This document shows, one piece after another, positions 1-13,009 of a stretch of DNA of 64,000 nucleotides. The stretch is from Alteromonas pelagimontana (GTDB taxonomy: Bacteria; Pseudomonadota; Gammaproteobacteria; Enterobacterales; Alteromonadaceae), in the NCBI RefSeq assembly GCF_002499975.2, contig NZ_CP052766.1, positions 3,100,001-3,164,000 of the forward strand, read 5' to 3'. The notes below the pieces were generated by a model. That model was not told the DNA's origin. It saw only the letters and a program-made list of their open reading frames with translations, and did not search any database. The position numbers and the translations under genes were made by a program. Every line of letters starts with the position of its first letter. Position 1 is the stretch's first letter.

Positions 1-665
1 CACTGATGAATTTTTGCTTTTTCCTTGCGCGAAGGATGAGCTTCAAGAATGGCCGGTGTATCCAGCAATTCTCTGGCAAACTGCTGAACGCCGCCGCCTT
101 CCAGTGTGGCAGAAAACAGCATATTCTGTTTACGCCAGCGAGCTTCTGCTGCTATCTGGTTAACGATACTGCCAAAGCCCATGTCGAGCATACGGTCGGC
201 TTCATCAAGAATAAGGCATTCAATGTCACGGCAATCGGCGCTTTCAGTATTGATATGCTCAAACAGACGGCCCGGTGTTGCCACAAGAATATCCAGATTC
301 TGCTCAAGCGTATCCCGGTCAGTGCCGTAGTTAATGCCGCCGGTGATTACGCCGCAAATTATATCGGTGTGGACAGTAAGGGCTTTCGCCTGTTCGTAAA
401 CCTGCAACGCCAGTTCGCGGGTAGGCGTGAGAATAAGGATGCGGGTAGCGCCAGGTTGTTGTCTGGGGTAATCCAATAAAAACTGGCAGACAGGCAGCAG
501 GAAGGCGGCAGTTTTGCCGGTTCCCGTTGGTGCTGAGGCAAGTATGTCCTTGCCTTCCATGGCAACGGGGATCACCAGACTCTGGATAGCAGTTGGCGTG
601 GCGTAACCCATTTCGGCGACTGCCTGGCAAAGGGAATCATCCAGTTCTAATTCTTCGAACGTCAT
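1..665 (-). CDS. srmB: DEAD-box RNA helicase SrmB, N-terminal part (cut by window edge)
   Basis: ATP-dependent RNA helicase, in E. coli an assembly factor for the 50S ribosomal subunit. The 221 visible residues cover the first RecA-like domain: Q-motif region (about 21-28, YATPTAIQ), Walker A APTGTGKT (45-52), PTREL (81-85), DEAD (154-157) and SAT (185-187). The N-terminus (MTFEELELDDSL) and the RWRKQNMLFSATLEG stretch match SrmB more closely than RhlB, RhlE or DeaD. The start is the ATG at 663-665. The frame is open to the left edge, so the second helicase domain and basic tail lie outside. It follows cca on the same strand after about 86 bases. The identification is from remembered family sequence; helicase class is certain, the SrmB subgroup very likely. 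Confidence 0.92.
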   Translation of the reverse strand, partial: MTFEELELDDSLCQAVAEMGYATPTAIQSLVIPVAMEGKDILASAPTGTGKTAAFLLPVCQFLLDYPRQQPGATRILILTPTRELALQVYEQAKALTVHTDIICGVITGGINYGTDRDTLEQNLDILVATPGRLFEHINTESADCRDIECLILDEADRMLDMGFGSIVNQIAAEARWRKQNMLFSATLEGGGVQQFARELLDTPAILEAHPSRKEKAKIHQ

Positions 666-751
666 ATTTTGGCTATTTAGCTAACACGAAACCACTATTG
701 TACCACCCTGTGACAATTGACGGGCATAGCGAATGAATTATTTTTCGGAAG

Positions 752-1864
752 TTAATTTTTCATCGTACTTCGTAATAATTCAAGGCGTTGGGAACGCAAA
801 GCGTCCCGTATGGCTTTTCCATGTTTGCCGCTGGCAATGATTTCCTGAACATCGATGTTTGCAGCGCGGCTTAAAGCGCGTTCAAACGCTTTACGTTTTT
901 TGGTGATATTTTCTTCATCGGCTGTGGCCGTGATAGCCTGGAATGAGGCGACTTTCAGCAGTGCCTGGAATCGTTCAGGTTTACGCCAGGCGTCGGCTTT
1001 ATCTAAAATTTCTAACAACGCATCCGGTGATTTTGTATGGGTAAGTAAACTGCTAAAGGAGGCCGACAATAATGCCAGTTCCCTGTAGGAATTTGGAGCC
1101 TTTAACCGCTGACAAAGAGCCGTTGCTTCGGATTGGCTAAGCCCTAAAGCTAATGCGGCAAAACGTTCTTCATTGCTGGCTTTGCTGTTTGCTGCCAGAA
1201 TCAATGGTTGATATTTATCATCACCAAATTCCGCTAGTTCTGGAAACCAGTGTGACAGCGCGCCGCATTGTTGTAATACATGAAAATAAATGGCGGGTGA
1301 TTTTTCCATCAAGCTACGGCGCGTTTCCAGCCAGACGCGTTCGGCGCTCAAACTTTGTAATTCTCCACTCGCTGCCATTGACTTCATAAGCGCAAGAGTG
1401 TCATCGGCGACTTTAAAACCGAGATAGGCGTAACGGGCGGCAAAACGCGCTACGCGAAATACCCGTAAGGGATCTTCTGAAAAGGCGGCTGACACATGCC
1501 GAAGGCGCTTTTTCTCAAGGTCGGCTAAACCATGGTACGGGTCAATGATTTTTCCTCTGCTGTCCTTCGCCATCGCATTAATGGTGAGATCACGTCGAAG
1601 TAAATCTTCTTCAAGGGTAACGTCAGAATTAGCAACGCAGACAAAGCCAGTGTAGCCGGAGCCCGTTTTCCTTTCGGTACGTGCCAGCGCGTACTCTTCT
1701 CTGGTCTCGGGGTGCAGAAATACCGGAAAATCTTTGCCCACCTGAGTGTACCCTTTTGAAAGCAGTTGTTCTGCGGTAGCACCGACAACAACCCAGTCTC
1801 TTTCTGTGACTTTACGATGAAGCAGCTCATCCCTAACCGCACCGCCCACCAAATAGATTTTCAT
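752..1864 (-). CDS. cca: CCA-adding tRNA nucleotidyltransferase, HD domain motif absent
   Basis: Adds or repairs the 3'-terminal CCA of tRNAs using CTP and ATP. The N-terminal nucleotidyltransferase fold is clear: GGAVRD at 7-12, the ERDWVVVGAT catalytic-acid segment, and RRDLTINA with the EDPLRVFRVARFAARYA helix further on. The ATG at 1862-1864 gives 370 residues and has a TAAGGA ribosome site about 8 bases upstream; the frame stays open 44 codons further upstream, but that part has no homology-like content. E. coli Cca is 412 residues and carries an HD phosphohydrolase domain. Here the region after the FPEL segment is shorter and lacks the His-Asp motif, so the 2',3'-cyclic phosphodiesterase/phosphatase activity is probably absent. 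The SDAWRKP-like helix typical of the C-terminal part (DAWRKPERFQAL) is kept. Confidence 0.93.
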   Translation of the reverse strand: MKIYLVGGAVRDELLHRKVTERDWVVVGATAEQLLSKGYTQVGKDFPVFLHPETREEYALARTERKTGSGYTGFVCVANSDVTLEEDLLRRDLTINAMAKDSRGKIIDPYHGLADLEKKRLRHVSAAFSEDPLRVFRVARFAARYAYLGFKVADDTLALMKSMAASGELQSLSAERVWLETRRSLMEKSPAIYFHVLQQCGALSHWFPELAEFGDDKYQPLILAANSKASNEERFAALALGLSQSEATALCQRLKAPNSYRELALLSASFSSLLTHTKSPDALLEILDKADAWRKPERFQALLKVASFQAITATADEENITKKRKAFERALSRAANIDVQEIIASGKHGKAIRDALRSQRLELLRSTMKN

Positions 1865-2061
1865 GACATTCCTTAAGCGTGCAGAAACCCTCGACGATAA
1901 TGAGATTATACCACTACTTTTGTCCGGTTGAGAGAAGAGAAGCGCTTCAGTGTTTATCGATAAGAACAACATTTGTTGCCACTTTCGCGGGAACATTTTG
2001 ACATCTGGCGGTCGGGTGGTTAGTTTAATTCGCGTCTGATCATAAACCTCATTTGTATTGC

Positions 2062-2973
2062 ATGTATTTAAACTATTTTGGGCTCAACGATAATCCGTTT
2101 TCCATCGCTCCCAACCCTGATTATCTTTATATGAGTCCGCGTCACAAAGAAGCGTTGGCTCATCTCACCTTTGGCCTTCGCGAAAGTGGCGGGTTTGTCA
2201 TGCTGACCGGAGAGGTTGGCACAGGGAAAACCACGGTTTCGCGTAAACTGTTACAACAGCTTCCGGAAAACACGCAGGTGGCAATCATCCTGAACCCGAC
2301 GTTATCTGCCCTGGAACTATTGGCCACAGTTTGTGATGAACTGGGAATTCAATATAACGCCAGCAAGGCAAGCTTAAAATATTTTACGGACTGCATATTG
2401 TCCAAGCTGGCGCAAAATCATCAGGCTGGGACAAATACCGTGTTAATGATTGACGAAGCACAACATCTAATGCCCGAAGTGCTGGAACAGTTACGACTGC
2501 TGACAAATTTAGAGACTAACCGGGAAAAGCTGCTGAAAGTGGTGCTAATTGGACAGCCTGAATTGCAGCAGCTGTTAAAGCGCAACGAACTGCGTCAACT
2601 GGCGCAGCGTATTACCGCGCGATATCATCTGCTACCACTGACGCCTCCTGAAGTGCGCGCTTATGTCGCTCACCGCTTGAGTGTCGCCAATGGCGATATC
2701 AGTATTTTTAGTCAAAGCACCTTACGCGCCATTCATCAAATTACCGGCGGCATTCCCCGGGTTATTAATTTGCTTTGTGACCGAGCGCTTACGCTGTCTT
2801 TCACAAAACAACACGCGGTAGTGAAAAAGCCTATCTTTTTGGCAGCCGCAGAGCAGATTTTAGGTGGCGATGTGGTGAGTCAGCGTATTCAAAATCAACG
2901 TAAAGCGCTGATGAGTACCGTATTTGTGGTTGCTATTGGAGTGGGCTTTGCCGTGGGGAGATGGTATGTCTGA
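2062..2973 (+). CDS. ExeA/GspA-type AAA ATPase of type II secretion
   Basis: AAA ATPase of the ExeA/GspA family, which with GspB helps place the type II secretin in the cell wall. The protein (303 residues from ATG 2062) has the family N-terminus MYLNYFGLNDNPFSIAP, Walker A GEVGTGKT (about 50-57), Walker B VLMIDEAQ (about 127-134) and a sensor-like GGIPRVINLLCD stretch near 230. The last 20 residues form a transmembrane helix, which puts the ATPase on the cytoplasmic side. It lacks the periplasmic peptidoglycan-binding domain of full-length Aeromonas ExeA (about 547 residues). A TTG three codons upstream is also possible; no strong ribosome site decides between them. It overlaps the next gene, a GspB-type protein, by 8 bases, so the two are co-translated. 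MshM-like function is the alternative, but the partner argues for GspA. Confidence 0.85.
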   Translation: MYLNYFGLNDNPFSIAPNPDYLYMSPRHKEALAHLTFGLRESGGFVMLTGEVGTGKTTVSRKLLQQLPENTQVAIILNPTLSALELLATVCDELGIQYNASKASLKYFTDCILSKLAQNHQAGTNTVLMIDEAQHLMPEVLEQLRLLTNLETNREKLLKVVLIGQPELQQLLKRNELRQLAQRITARYHLLPLTPPEVRAYVAHRLSVANGDISIFSQSTLRAIHQITGGIPRVINLLCDRALTLSFTKQHAVVKKPIFLAAAEQILGGDVVSQRIQNQRKALMSTVFVVAIGVGFAVGRWYV

Positions 2974-4087
2974 ACGAATATCAATTGATGCGCTTCAACC
3001 GGGTATGGTTATAGTGCAGATAACTCGCCAAAACGGACCGGTAAAAATTCGTAAGAGCGGACTGGTGACAAGCGCTGCCATGGTGCAAGGTCTGGCGGAA
3101 ATGGGTGTGCTGGAGTTGGAGATTGATCCTGAGCAGACTGTGGAAATCGATGTTCCAGTACATTATGCCACGCAAACCCAGGCACTGCTGCGGGGGCAAC
3201 ATGATACCGGCGCCAGCAGTCGTTTTGAGCATTCACTATCTGATCAGTTTAATCGAAGCTTGTTTTTACCCACGGTGCAAGGATTGCCTTCGATTTGGAA
3301 GGTATATGTTAGACAGGTGGTGATAATTACATTGTTGATAGTCGGAGGGTTCAGCATTGGTTTTACGGCGGCTACACCATCGCGCTGGTGGCCAGCGCTG
3401 ACGCAGCAGCAACAATCAGCCATACCTTCAATACCACCAACAACCGTAGTGCAAACAGTAACACAAAACCCGGAACGCGCAGGGCAAACTACAAGCGTGG
3501 TACAAGATTCACGACCTGATGAACGTGACCCGACTGCCGTATCCGCAGCCAAAGAACCTAAAAACGCTAACGCAGAAAGTGCGCCACCGACAGATAAAGT
3601 GACCGCCGAAGACGCTAAATCGGAAGCTTCTACGCAAGCCGATGCAGCAAATAACGTAGGTCGCCAAAACGATCGTCCTCAAACGGCTCAGCAGGATCTT
3701 GGCGGTGAAATTCTTAATGACAGAGAAGAGTCGAACGTTAAGGTTTCGCCTGAATTACTTGCAAAGTTTAATCAGGCTGTAGAAGAGCTTGATGACAACG
3801 TGGTGGACAAAGATAATCAGCCAGAGATTAAATTGACAGTTCGGGATGATATGCCGCGGGTAGATCAGTTGCCGGTGAGAATTCTCACCCGCTTACCCAG
3901 TATGAGTTTTAGTGCTCACATGTACGCATCTCGTCCATCGGATCGGTGGGTGAGGGTGAACGGGAAGCAGTTGGGCGAGGGCGATTGGATTGGCGAGGAC
4001 ATTCAAATTGTCAATATTGAAGCTCAGCGCGTGATACTTTCTTTTGAGGGAGAGGTTTTTAGCATGGCTGCGCTAACAGACTGGTGA
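2966..4087 (+). CDS. GspB-type type II secretion protein with DUF3391-like N-terminal domain
   Basis: 373 residues in three parts. Residues 1-62 (ISIDALQPGMVIVQI ... LVTSAAMVQGLAEMGV ... LEIDP) resemble DUF3391, the domain usually found at the N-terminus of HD-GYP proteins. A transmembrane helix follows at about 118-136. Then comes a long Pro/Thr/Ala/Asp-rich, probably disordered periplasmic linker (about 140-300) and a C-terminal domain (about 310-373, LPVRILTRLPSMSFSAHMYAS ... WVRVNGKQLGEGD) that matches the GspB/ExeB C-terminal domain. ATG 2966 is chosen because it overlaps the end of the ExeA-type gene and starts the domain directly. Known GspB proteins anchor and scaffold the secretin with GspA; the role of the cytoplasmic DUF3391-like part is unknown. 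A bidirectional terminator follows at once. Confidence 0.8.
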   Translation: MSERISIDALQPGMVIVQITRQNGPVKIRKSGLVTSAAMVQGLAEMGVLELEIDPEQTVEIDVPVHYATQTQALLRGQHDTGASSRFEHSLSDQFNRSLFLPTVQGLPSIWKVYVRQVVIITLLIVGGFSIGFTAATPSRWWPALTQQQQSAIPSIPPTTVVQTVTQNPERAGQTTSVVQDSRPDERDPTAVSAAKEPKNANAESAPPTDKVTAEDAKSEASTQADAANNVGRQNDRPQTAQQDLGGEILNDREESNVKVSPELLAKFNQAVEELDDNVVDKDNQPEIKLTVRDDMPRVDQLPVRILTRLPSMSFSAHMYASRPSDRWVRVNGKQLGEGDWIGEDIQIVNIEAQRVILSFEGEVFSMAALTDW

Positions 4088-4132
4088 AAAGAAACAGCCC
4101 GCATTCTGCGGGTAAATGCGGGCTGTTTCTTT
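4088..4132. terminator. Bidirectional terminator between gspB-type gene and leuD
   Basis: A perfect 18-bp inverted repeat (AAAGAAACAGCCCGCATT and its complement) around a 9-base loop, directly after the plus-strand stop codon at 4085-4087. Runs of A and T at the two ends let it serve both convergent transcripts, the gspB-type gene from the left and the leu operon from the right. Confidence 0.92.
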
Positions 4133-4143
4133 AGTGGCGGCTT

Positions 4144-4749
4144 TTACAGCCAGGCAGGCTGACGGGATTCAAATGCTTTAATCGTCGATTCCAGTTCAAG
4201 CGTTTGACCAATAGCATCCAATCCTTTTATCAGATTTTGCTTATGATGCTCGGCAATATCAAAGTGCCAGGACAGATTGCCAACACTGACCATCTGCGAC
4301 GGAAGATCGACCGTAATTTCAGCCTGCGGATCATCGTATACTGCCGCAAAAAGACCATCCATTTGCACGGAAGACAGCGCCACAGGCAGCAATTGGTTAT
4401 TAATACAGTTGCCGTAGAAGATGTCGGCAAAACTGGTGGCAATGATAACATCGAAGCCAAAATCTGCTAGCGCCCAAGGCGCATGTTCGCGGCTGGAACC
4501 ACAGCCAAAGTTTTCTCTGGCAAGAAGAATGGAAGCGCCCTCGTACTGCGGCTGGTTCAAAGCAAATTCAGGATTAGGTTCTTGCTCGTGCAGATCCAGA
4601 TAACGCCAGTCGTGAAAAAGGTGCTTGCCGTAACCAATTCGGGTTACCCCGGTGAGAAACTGCTTAGGGATAATTTGATCGGTGTCGACATTTGCCTGAT
4701 CTAGTGGGCAAGCTCTTCCGCTGTGTACAGTAAAACCTTGATTGCTCAT
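4144..4749 (-). CDS. leuD: 3-isopropylmalate dehydratase small subunit
   Basis: Small subunit (201 residues, the usual length) of isopropylmalate isomerase, which converts 2- to 3-isopropylmalate in leucine synthesis together with LeuC. The swivelling-domain signatures are present: [14 protein letters not shown] near residue 20, the [18 protein letters not shown] loop near 80-95 and [18 protein letters not shown] near 105-120. It is the last gene of leuABCD, only 3 bases after leuC, and ends at the shared terminator. Confidence 0.97.
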   Translation of the reverse strand: MSNQGFTVHSGRACPLDQANVDTDQIIPKQFLTGVTRIGYGKHLFHDWRYLDLHEQEPNPEFALNQPQYEGASILLARENFGCGSSREHAPWALADFGFDVIIATSFADIFYGNCINNQLLPVALSSVQMDGLFAAVYDDPQAEITVDLPSQMVSVGNLSWHFDIAEHHKQNLIKGLDAIGQTLELESTIKAFESRQPAWL

Positions 4750-4752
4750 TAT

Positions 4753-6153
4753 TTACTCCTGAAAATCGCGGACGTCTGCAAAATGCCCGCGGATTGCTGC
4801 AGCTGCAGCCATGGCTGGACTCACTAAGTGAGTGCGAGCACCGCGGCCCTGACGGCCTTCGAAGTTACGGTTGCTGGTGGATGCGCAGCGGTCACCGGCT
4901 TTCAGAATATCGTCGTTCATGCCCAGACACATGGAGCAGCCAGGCAAACGCCACTCGAAACCGGCAGACGTAAACACTTTATCTAAACCTTCAGCTTCGG
5001 CCTGGCGTTTTACTGCCGCTGAACCCGGCACAACAATGGCGGTAACAGTGTCAGCCACTTTACCGGTAGCCGCAATTTTTGCCGCAGAGCGCAAATCTTC
5101 AATACGGCCATTAGTGCATGAACCGATAAAAACATGGCTTACCGGCACATCCGAAAGCTTATCGCCTGGTTTCAATCCCATATAGGCAAGAGACTTTTTA
5201 GCACTTTCCAGTTCGACTGGATCGCTGAAATCTGACGGTGCCGGAACAGGTGTATTAACACCGATTACCTGGCCGGGGTTAGTTCCCCATGTCACCTGTG
5301 GAGCAATATCAGGAGCGTATAATTCTACTACGGTGTCAAATTGTGCTCCTTCATCGCTGTGCAACGATTGCCAGTATTCTACGGCGGCATCCCATTGGTC
5401 ATCTGCTGGCGCAAACTCCCGGCCTTTCAAATAGGCAAAAGTGGTGTCATCAGGGGCTATCATGCCTGCCTTTGCACCCGCTTCAATACTCATGTTGCAG
5501 ATGGTCATGCGCTCTTCCATTGATAACGCACGAATAGCTTCTCCGGCGTATTCAATAACGTAACCGGTCGCCCCTGCATGGCCGATTTTTCCGATGATAG
5601 CCAAAATAATATCTTTGGCGGTAATGCCCTCGGCTACCTGACCTTCAACTTTAATTAACATGCTTTTGCCGCGCGATTGCTTCAGCGTTTGTGTTGCCAG
5701 TACATGTTCAACCTGAGAGGTACCAATGCCGAATGCCAGCGCCCCAAAAGCGCCATGAGTGGCAGTGTGGGAATCGCCACAAACCACTGTCATACCTGGA
5801 AGTATTAGCCCTAGTTCTGGCCCCATTACATGCACAATGCCTTGCTTGTGGTGGCCTACAGGAAATAGTTGTACGTTGTGTTCTTCACAATTTTGCGCCA
5901 GGGTTTGCAGTTGTAACTGATTTTGCGGACCGCAGGCATCCAGTGCCAGTGAGCGGGTAGAAATGCTGTGATCCATGGTTGCTATTGTGCGATCAGGGCG
6001 TCGTACCTGACGGCCTTTTTCATTCAATCCGGCAAACGCCTGTGGTGAGGTGACTTCATGAATCAGGTGGCGATCGATGTAGATTAAGCTGTCTTCACCC
6101 AATTGGTCGATAATGTGTGCTTGCCATACTTTTTCGTATAAGGTCTTGGCCAT
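4753..6153 (-). CDS. leuC: 3-isopropylmalate dehydratase large subunit
   Basis: Catalytic large subunit of isopropylmalate isomerase, an aconitase-type enzyme with a [4Fe-4S] cluster. At 466 residues it equals E. coli LeuC in length. The cluster ligands are seen as GSCTNGR (near 345-351) and CSMCLGMN (near 407-414), and the [18 protein letters not shown] stretch near 130 is typical. The ribosome site GGAG lies inside the end of leuB, about 12 bases before the ATG. It lies between leuB and leuD in the operon. Confidence 0.98.
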   Translation of the reverse strand: MAKTLYEKVWQAHIIDQLGEDSLIYIDRHLIHEVTSPQAFAGLNEKGRQVRRPDRTIATMDHSISTRSLALDACGPQNQLQLQTLAQNCEEHNVQLFPVGHHKQGIVHVMGPELGLILPGMTVVCGDSHTATHGAFGALAFGIGTSQVEHVLATQTLKQSRGKSMLIKVEGQVAEGITAKDIILAIIGKIGHAGATGYVIEYAGEAIRALSMEERMTICNMSIEAGAKAGMIAPDDTTFAYLKGREFAPADDQWDAAVEYWQSLHSDEGAQFDTVVELYAPDIAPQVTWGTNPGQVIGVNTPVPAPSDFSDPVELESAKKSLAYMGLKPGDKLSDVPVSHVFIGSCTNGRIEDLRSAAKIAATGKVADTVTAIVVPGSAAVKRQAEAEGLDKVFTSAGFEWRLPGCSMCLGMNDDILKAGDRCASTSNRNFEGRQGRGARTHLVSPAMAAAAAIRGHFADVRDFQE

Positions 6154-6162
6154 GGTTAAGTA

Positions 6163-7260
<1,098 letters not shown>

Positions 7261-8820
7261 TTATACTCCTGCGACACGTTCTTGAAGATGTTTCTGCTGA
7301 TCAATTTGATCAGCAACATAGGTATTATTGATAACATAAATTAGTGCTTTAACCCCGGCTTCCACAATGTCTGTTGCCAGACCAATACCATGGAAACGTC
7401 GCCCATTGTATTCAGCGATAACGCTTACCTGAGCCAAAGCATCAGCACCTTCACCCTTGGAATCAAGCTTAAAGTCAACGATCTCTAAGTCGTTGTGGCC
7501 AAGAATATTCATAATAGCGTTGTAAGCAGCATCGACAGGACCATTGCCAATTGCGGTTTTGGTAATGGCTTCATCGCCCACTTGTAAACGCACCGTAGCA
7601 CTGGGAATAATTTCGCGACCGGAGTTAGCTTGCAGGTACAATAATTTATAGCGCGCTTCGTCATGCTTTTGTTGATCAAAAAACAGTAGAGCTTCTAAGT
7701 CGTAATCGTAAACCTGGCCCTTTTTATCTGCTAATTGTAAGAAGGCGCTGTAAACAGCTTCTAAGTCATAATCTTCGGTTTTGTAACCCAGTTCTGTCAG
7801 CCGGTGTTTGATCACATGGCGGCCGGAACGAGAGGTCAAGTTCAAGTTGTTTTTGTTGATACCCACACTCTCGGGAGTCATGATTTCGTATGTGTTCTGC
7901 GCTTTTAGCACACCGTCCTGGTGGATACCTGAGGAGTGGCTAAACGCATTTGCGCCCACGATAGCCTTGTTCGCTTGAACCGGCATATTGCAAAGCTGGC
8001 TGACTAACTTAGAGGTGCGGGAGATTTCTTGGGAGCGGATGTTGGTTTCAAATCCTAACATCGCCTGGCGGGTTTGCAGGATCATCGCAATTTCTTCCAG
8101 CGAACTGTTCCCAGCGCGTTCGCCGATGCCATTGATGGTACATTCCACCTGACGGGCACCTTGTTCAATTGCCGCCAAAGAGTTGGCCACGGCCAGTCCT
8201 AAATCGTTGTGGCAGTGTACGGAAATGGTAGCTTTATCAATATTAGGTACGCGGTTGAACAACTGAGCAATTATGCCGCCGAATTCTGAAGGAATGGTAT
8301 AACCCACGGTATCAGGGATATTGACGGTGGTTGCGCCAGCATCAATTGCCGCCTCAACCATTCTGCATAAGTAATCAATGTGAGTACGGCCGGCATCTTC
8401 GCAGGAAAATTCTACATCATCGGTATACCGGCGAGCGTGTTTTACCGCCGCTACAGCCATTTCGACAACTTCGTCCTGCGACTTTTTCAGCTTTGCCCCA
8501 ACGTGGATTTCTGATGTGGCAATAAAGGTATGAATGCGAAAATGGTCAGCGACTTTTAGTGCTTCGCCGCAGGCGTCGATATCTGGCTTTAATGCTCGTG
8601 CTAAGCCGCATATCGTCGCATTTTTAATCTCCCGCGCTATCATTTGCACCGAGTGAAAATCGCCTGGCGAAGAAACCGGAAAGCCGGCTTCAATAATGTC
8701 TACGCCGAGCCGTTCGAGTGCCAGTGCGATCTGTAGTTTTTCTTTGGCACTTAAACTGGCGGGCAGTGCCTGCTCGCCGTCACGCAAGGTGGTATCAAAG
8801 ATTTTTACCTGATTCGTCAT
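7261..8820 (-). CDS. leuA: 2-isopropylmalate synthase
   Basis: Condenses acetyl-CoA with 2-oxoisovalerate, the first and feedback-inhibited step of leucine synthesis. From ATG 8820 the protein has 519 residues. The N-terminal TIM barrel shows [27 protein letters not shown], the NIPDTVGYT and [15 protein letters not shown] metal-site segments and GIHQDGVLK. The C-terminal LeuA dimer/regulatory domain (about 385-519) ends with [25 protein letters not shown] three codons upstream (8829) is in frame and cannot be excluded, since neither start has a strong ribosome site. An attenuator terminator lies directly upstream (8845-8875), so expression should depend on leucyl-tRNA supply. Confidence 0.96.
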   Translation of the reverse strand: MTNQVKIFDTTLRDGEQALPASLSAKEKLQIALALERLGVDIIEAGFPVSSPGDFHSVQMIAREIKNATICGLARALKPDIDACGEALKVADHFRIHTFIATSEIHVGAKLKKSQDEVVEMAVAAVKHARRYTDDVEFSCEDAGRTHIDYLCRMVEAAIDAGATTVNIPDTVGYTIPSEFGGIIAQLFNRVPNIDKATISVHCHNDLGLAVANSLAAIEQGARQVECTINGIGERAGNSSLEEIAMILQTRQAMLGFETNIRSQEISRTSKLVSQLCNMPVQANKAIVGANAFSHSSGIHQDGVLKAQNTYEIMTPESVGINKNNLNLTSRSGRHVIKHRLTELGYKTEDYDLEAVYSAFLQLADKKGQVYDYDLEALLFFDQQKHDEARYKLLYLQANSGREIIPSATVRLQVGDEAITKTAIGNGPVDAAYNAIMNILGHNDLEIVDFKLDSKGEGADALAQVSVIAEYNGRRFHGIGLATDIVEAGVKALIYVINNTYVADQIDQQKHLQERVAGV

Positions 8821-8844
8821 GACTGTCACTCGTATGTTGTAGTT

Positions 8845-8875
8845 AAAAAAAAACCCGTGCCTGGCACGGGTTTTT
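8845..8875 (-). terminator. leu operon attenuator terminator
   Basis: Read on the minus strand: a 7-bp GC-rich stem (CCCGTGC/GCACGGG, loop of 3, extended by A-T pairs) followed by an uninterrupted run of T, located between the leader peptide and leuA. Its 5' arm (ACCCGUGC in RNA, plus positions 8864-8871) is exactly complementary to GCACGGGU at the end of the leader peptide (plus 8901-8908). The RNA can therefore fold as terminator or antiterminator, the classic layout of ribosome-mediated attenuation. Confidence 0.93.
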
Positions 8876-8898
8876 GTGTGTGAATCGCTGGTCGCAAT

Positions 8899-8955
8899 CT
8901 ACCCGTGCAGTCTCGCTGCCGTAAGGAGTAGAAGAGATAGAAGGATGTGCTGCAT
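8899..8955 (-). CDS. leuL: leu operon leader peptide
   Basis: An 18-codon reading frame, MQHILLSLLLLTAARLHG, ending in TAG. It contains six leucine codons within seven consecutive codons (CTT CTA TCT CTT CTA CTC CTT) and a seventh Leu further on. A second in-frame ATG lies one codon upstream (8958), with GGGAAAC about 10 bases before it as a possible ribosome site. The stop codon adjoins the antiterminator arm. A ribosome stalled on the Leu codons would leave that arm free and prevent the terminator; a ribosome reaching the stop would cover it. The sequence is unlike E. coli leuL but the arrangement is the same. Confidence 0.92.
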   Translation of the reverse strand: MQHILLSLLLLTAARLHG

Positions 8956-8991
8956 CATTGCAAACGTGTTTCCCGACCAGTTGATAACCAC

Positions 8992-9020
8992 AATGTAACC
9001 AGCCATGCCAGACAGGTCAA
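8992..9020 (-). promoter_or_regulatory. Predicted sigma-70 promoter of the leu operon
   Basis: On the minus strand, -35 TTGACC (plus 9015-9020) and -10 TACATT (plus 8992-8997) are separated by 17 bases. Transcription would start near 8985, about 27-30 bases before the leader peptide start, which fits an attenuation leader. Confidence 0.75.
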
Positions 9021-9084
9021 CCTTTGTTTACAAAGAAGCATATAACAAATGGATATAACTTTTATTCCGGTTATACAAGTGCGG

Positions 9085-9783
9085 TTAGGACTTTGGCTGC
9101 GCAGGAGACTGAATTTTTGTTAAATTAAAATGTTTCCAGTCAATAGTGGTAGAAAGCAGTAGTTCTCTTAAGGTAAGGGAGCGGGGGGATATTTTACCTT
9201 TATGGTTCCAGCTATGGCCACAGCAAGCTGCCGTCATAATGGTTTTGGTAGGCTTGAGTAGTTGAACCTGGGAGTAGCTATCTTCTGCTTTTTCCAACGA
9301 ATTGCCAGCAAAAGTAAACCATCCATGCTTATTAGTATGGACAGTGAAATTGTTCGGCTCAACGCGATCAATGGAATCAAGCTCAATATGTTCGTTGTCC
9401 ATCTCTTGCACGCGAATTCCCACCACTAGTCCGTGGGCCGCATGTTGTGAATACCATTTTTCGGTACGCTCGGGATCGCAGTTTCTGTTTACCGGACATC
9501 GCGCTGATTGTTTTGCCTGCCAACTGCCGTTGTGGGTATCGACGGTGAGGGGGGAGGAATTATGCGCAAGAAAATAAGCCGCACGCTTAATATGGTGGGG
9601 CAAGCCGCTGAGCTTTCTTTTAAGCACATGCGCGTGAGTCGGACCGTAATAGGCAAGATATACTAGCTCTCGCTCATACAGAGCAGTACAAATTTCGGTG
9701 AATTCAGGATGGGCACTATGATGCTCGCGGGTTTGGTCAAAAATGTCTGTTTGATTTAACGCGTGATCTGAGCTGGACGCCAT
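9085..9783 (-). CDS. Unrecognised 232-residue protein
   Basis: I do not recognise this family. It is soluble-looking, with no signal peptide or membrane segment. His (many) and Cys residues stand out: CPVNRNC near 95-101 and a TAACCGHSWNHKG stretch near 189-200, which could bind a metal. Its central part (about 110-170) reads as beta-rich, with repeated hydrophobic/polar alternation. It starts at ATG 9783 with no clear ribosome site and stands alone: eno lies upstream and ends in its own terminator at 9831-9854, and the leu leader promoter begins just downstream. Codon use looks like its neighbours, so there is no sign of recent transfer. Real gene very likely from length and reading-frame quality; function unknown. 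Confidence 0.75.
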   Translation of the reverse strand: MASSSDHALNQTDIFDQTREHHSAHPEFTEICTALYERELVYLAYYGPTHAHVLKRKLSGLPHHIKRAAYFLAHNSSPLTVDTHNGSWQAKQSARCPVNRNCDPERTEKWYSQHAAHGLVVGIRVQEMDNEHIELDSIDRVEPNNFTVHTNKHGWFTFAGNSLEKAEDSYSQVQLLKPTKTIMTAACCGHSWNHKGKISPRSLTLRELLLSTTIDWKHFNLTKIQSPAQPKS

Positions 9784-9830
9784 AATGCTTTTAAAAAGAA
9801 AGGGAATAGGCTAACGGTAACAGCAAAATA

Positions 9831-9854
9831 GACCGGTAGCCAAGACTACCGGTC
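9831..9854 (-). terminator. Terminator of eno
   Basis: A perfect 9-bp stem (GACCGGTAG/CTACCGGTC) with a 6-base loop just after the eno stop codon. On the minus strand it is followed by TATTTTGC, a moderate T-rich tail. Confidence 0.75.
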
Positions 9855-9861
9855 CAGAAAA

Positions 9862-11163
<1,302 letters not shown>

Positions 11164-11219
11164 TCAACAATTGGTGGGGGCATCCAACGGGAGAAAGAGT
11201 ACCCCTCTTTTTTTAGAAA

Positions 11220-12975
<1,756 letters not shown>

Positions 12976-13009
12976 AAAGGCACGAGACGTAGTTTTTATT
13001 GCCTCTGCC

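Noticed and set aside
331..630. Minus-strand 99-codon frame overlapping srmB
   Set aside because: It is an out-of-phase shadow of the helicase, whose motifs are unambiguous in the other frame.
1865..1996. N-terminal extension of cca
   Set aside because: The 44 extra codons have no homology-like content, while the inner ATG has a good ribosome site and the family N-terminus.
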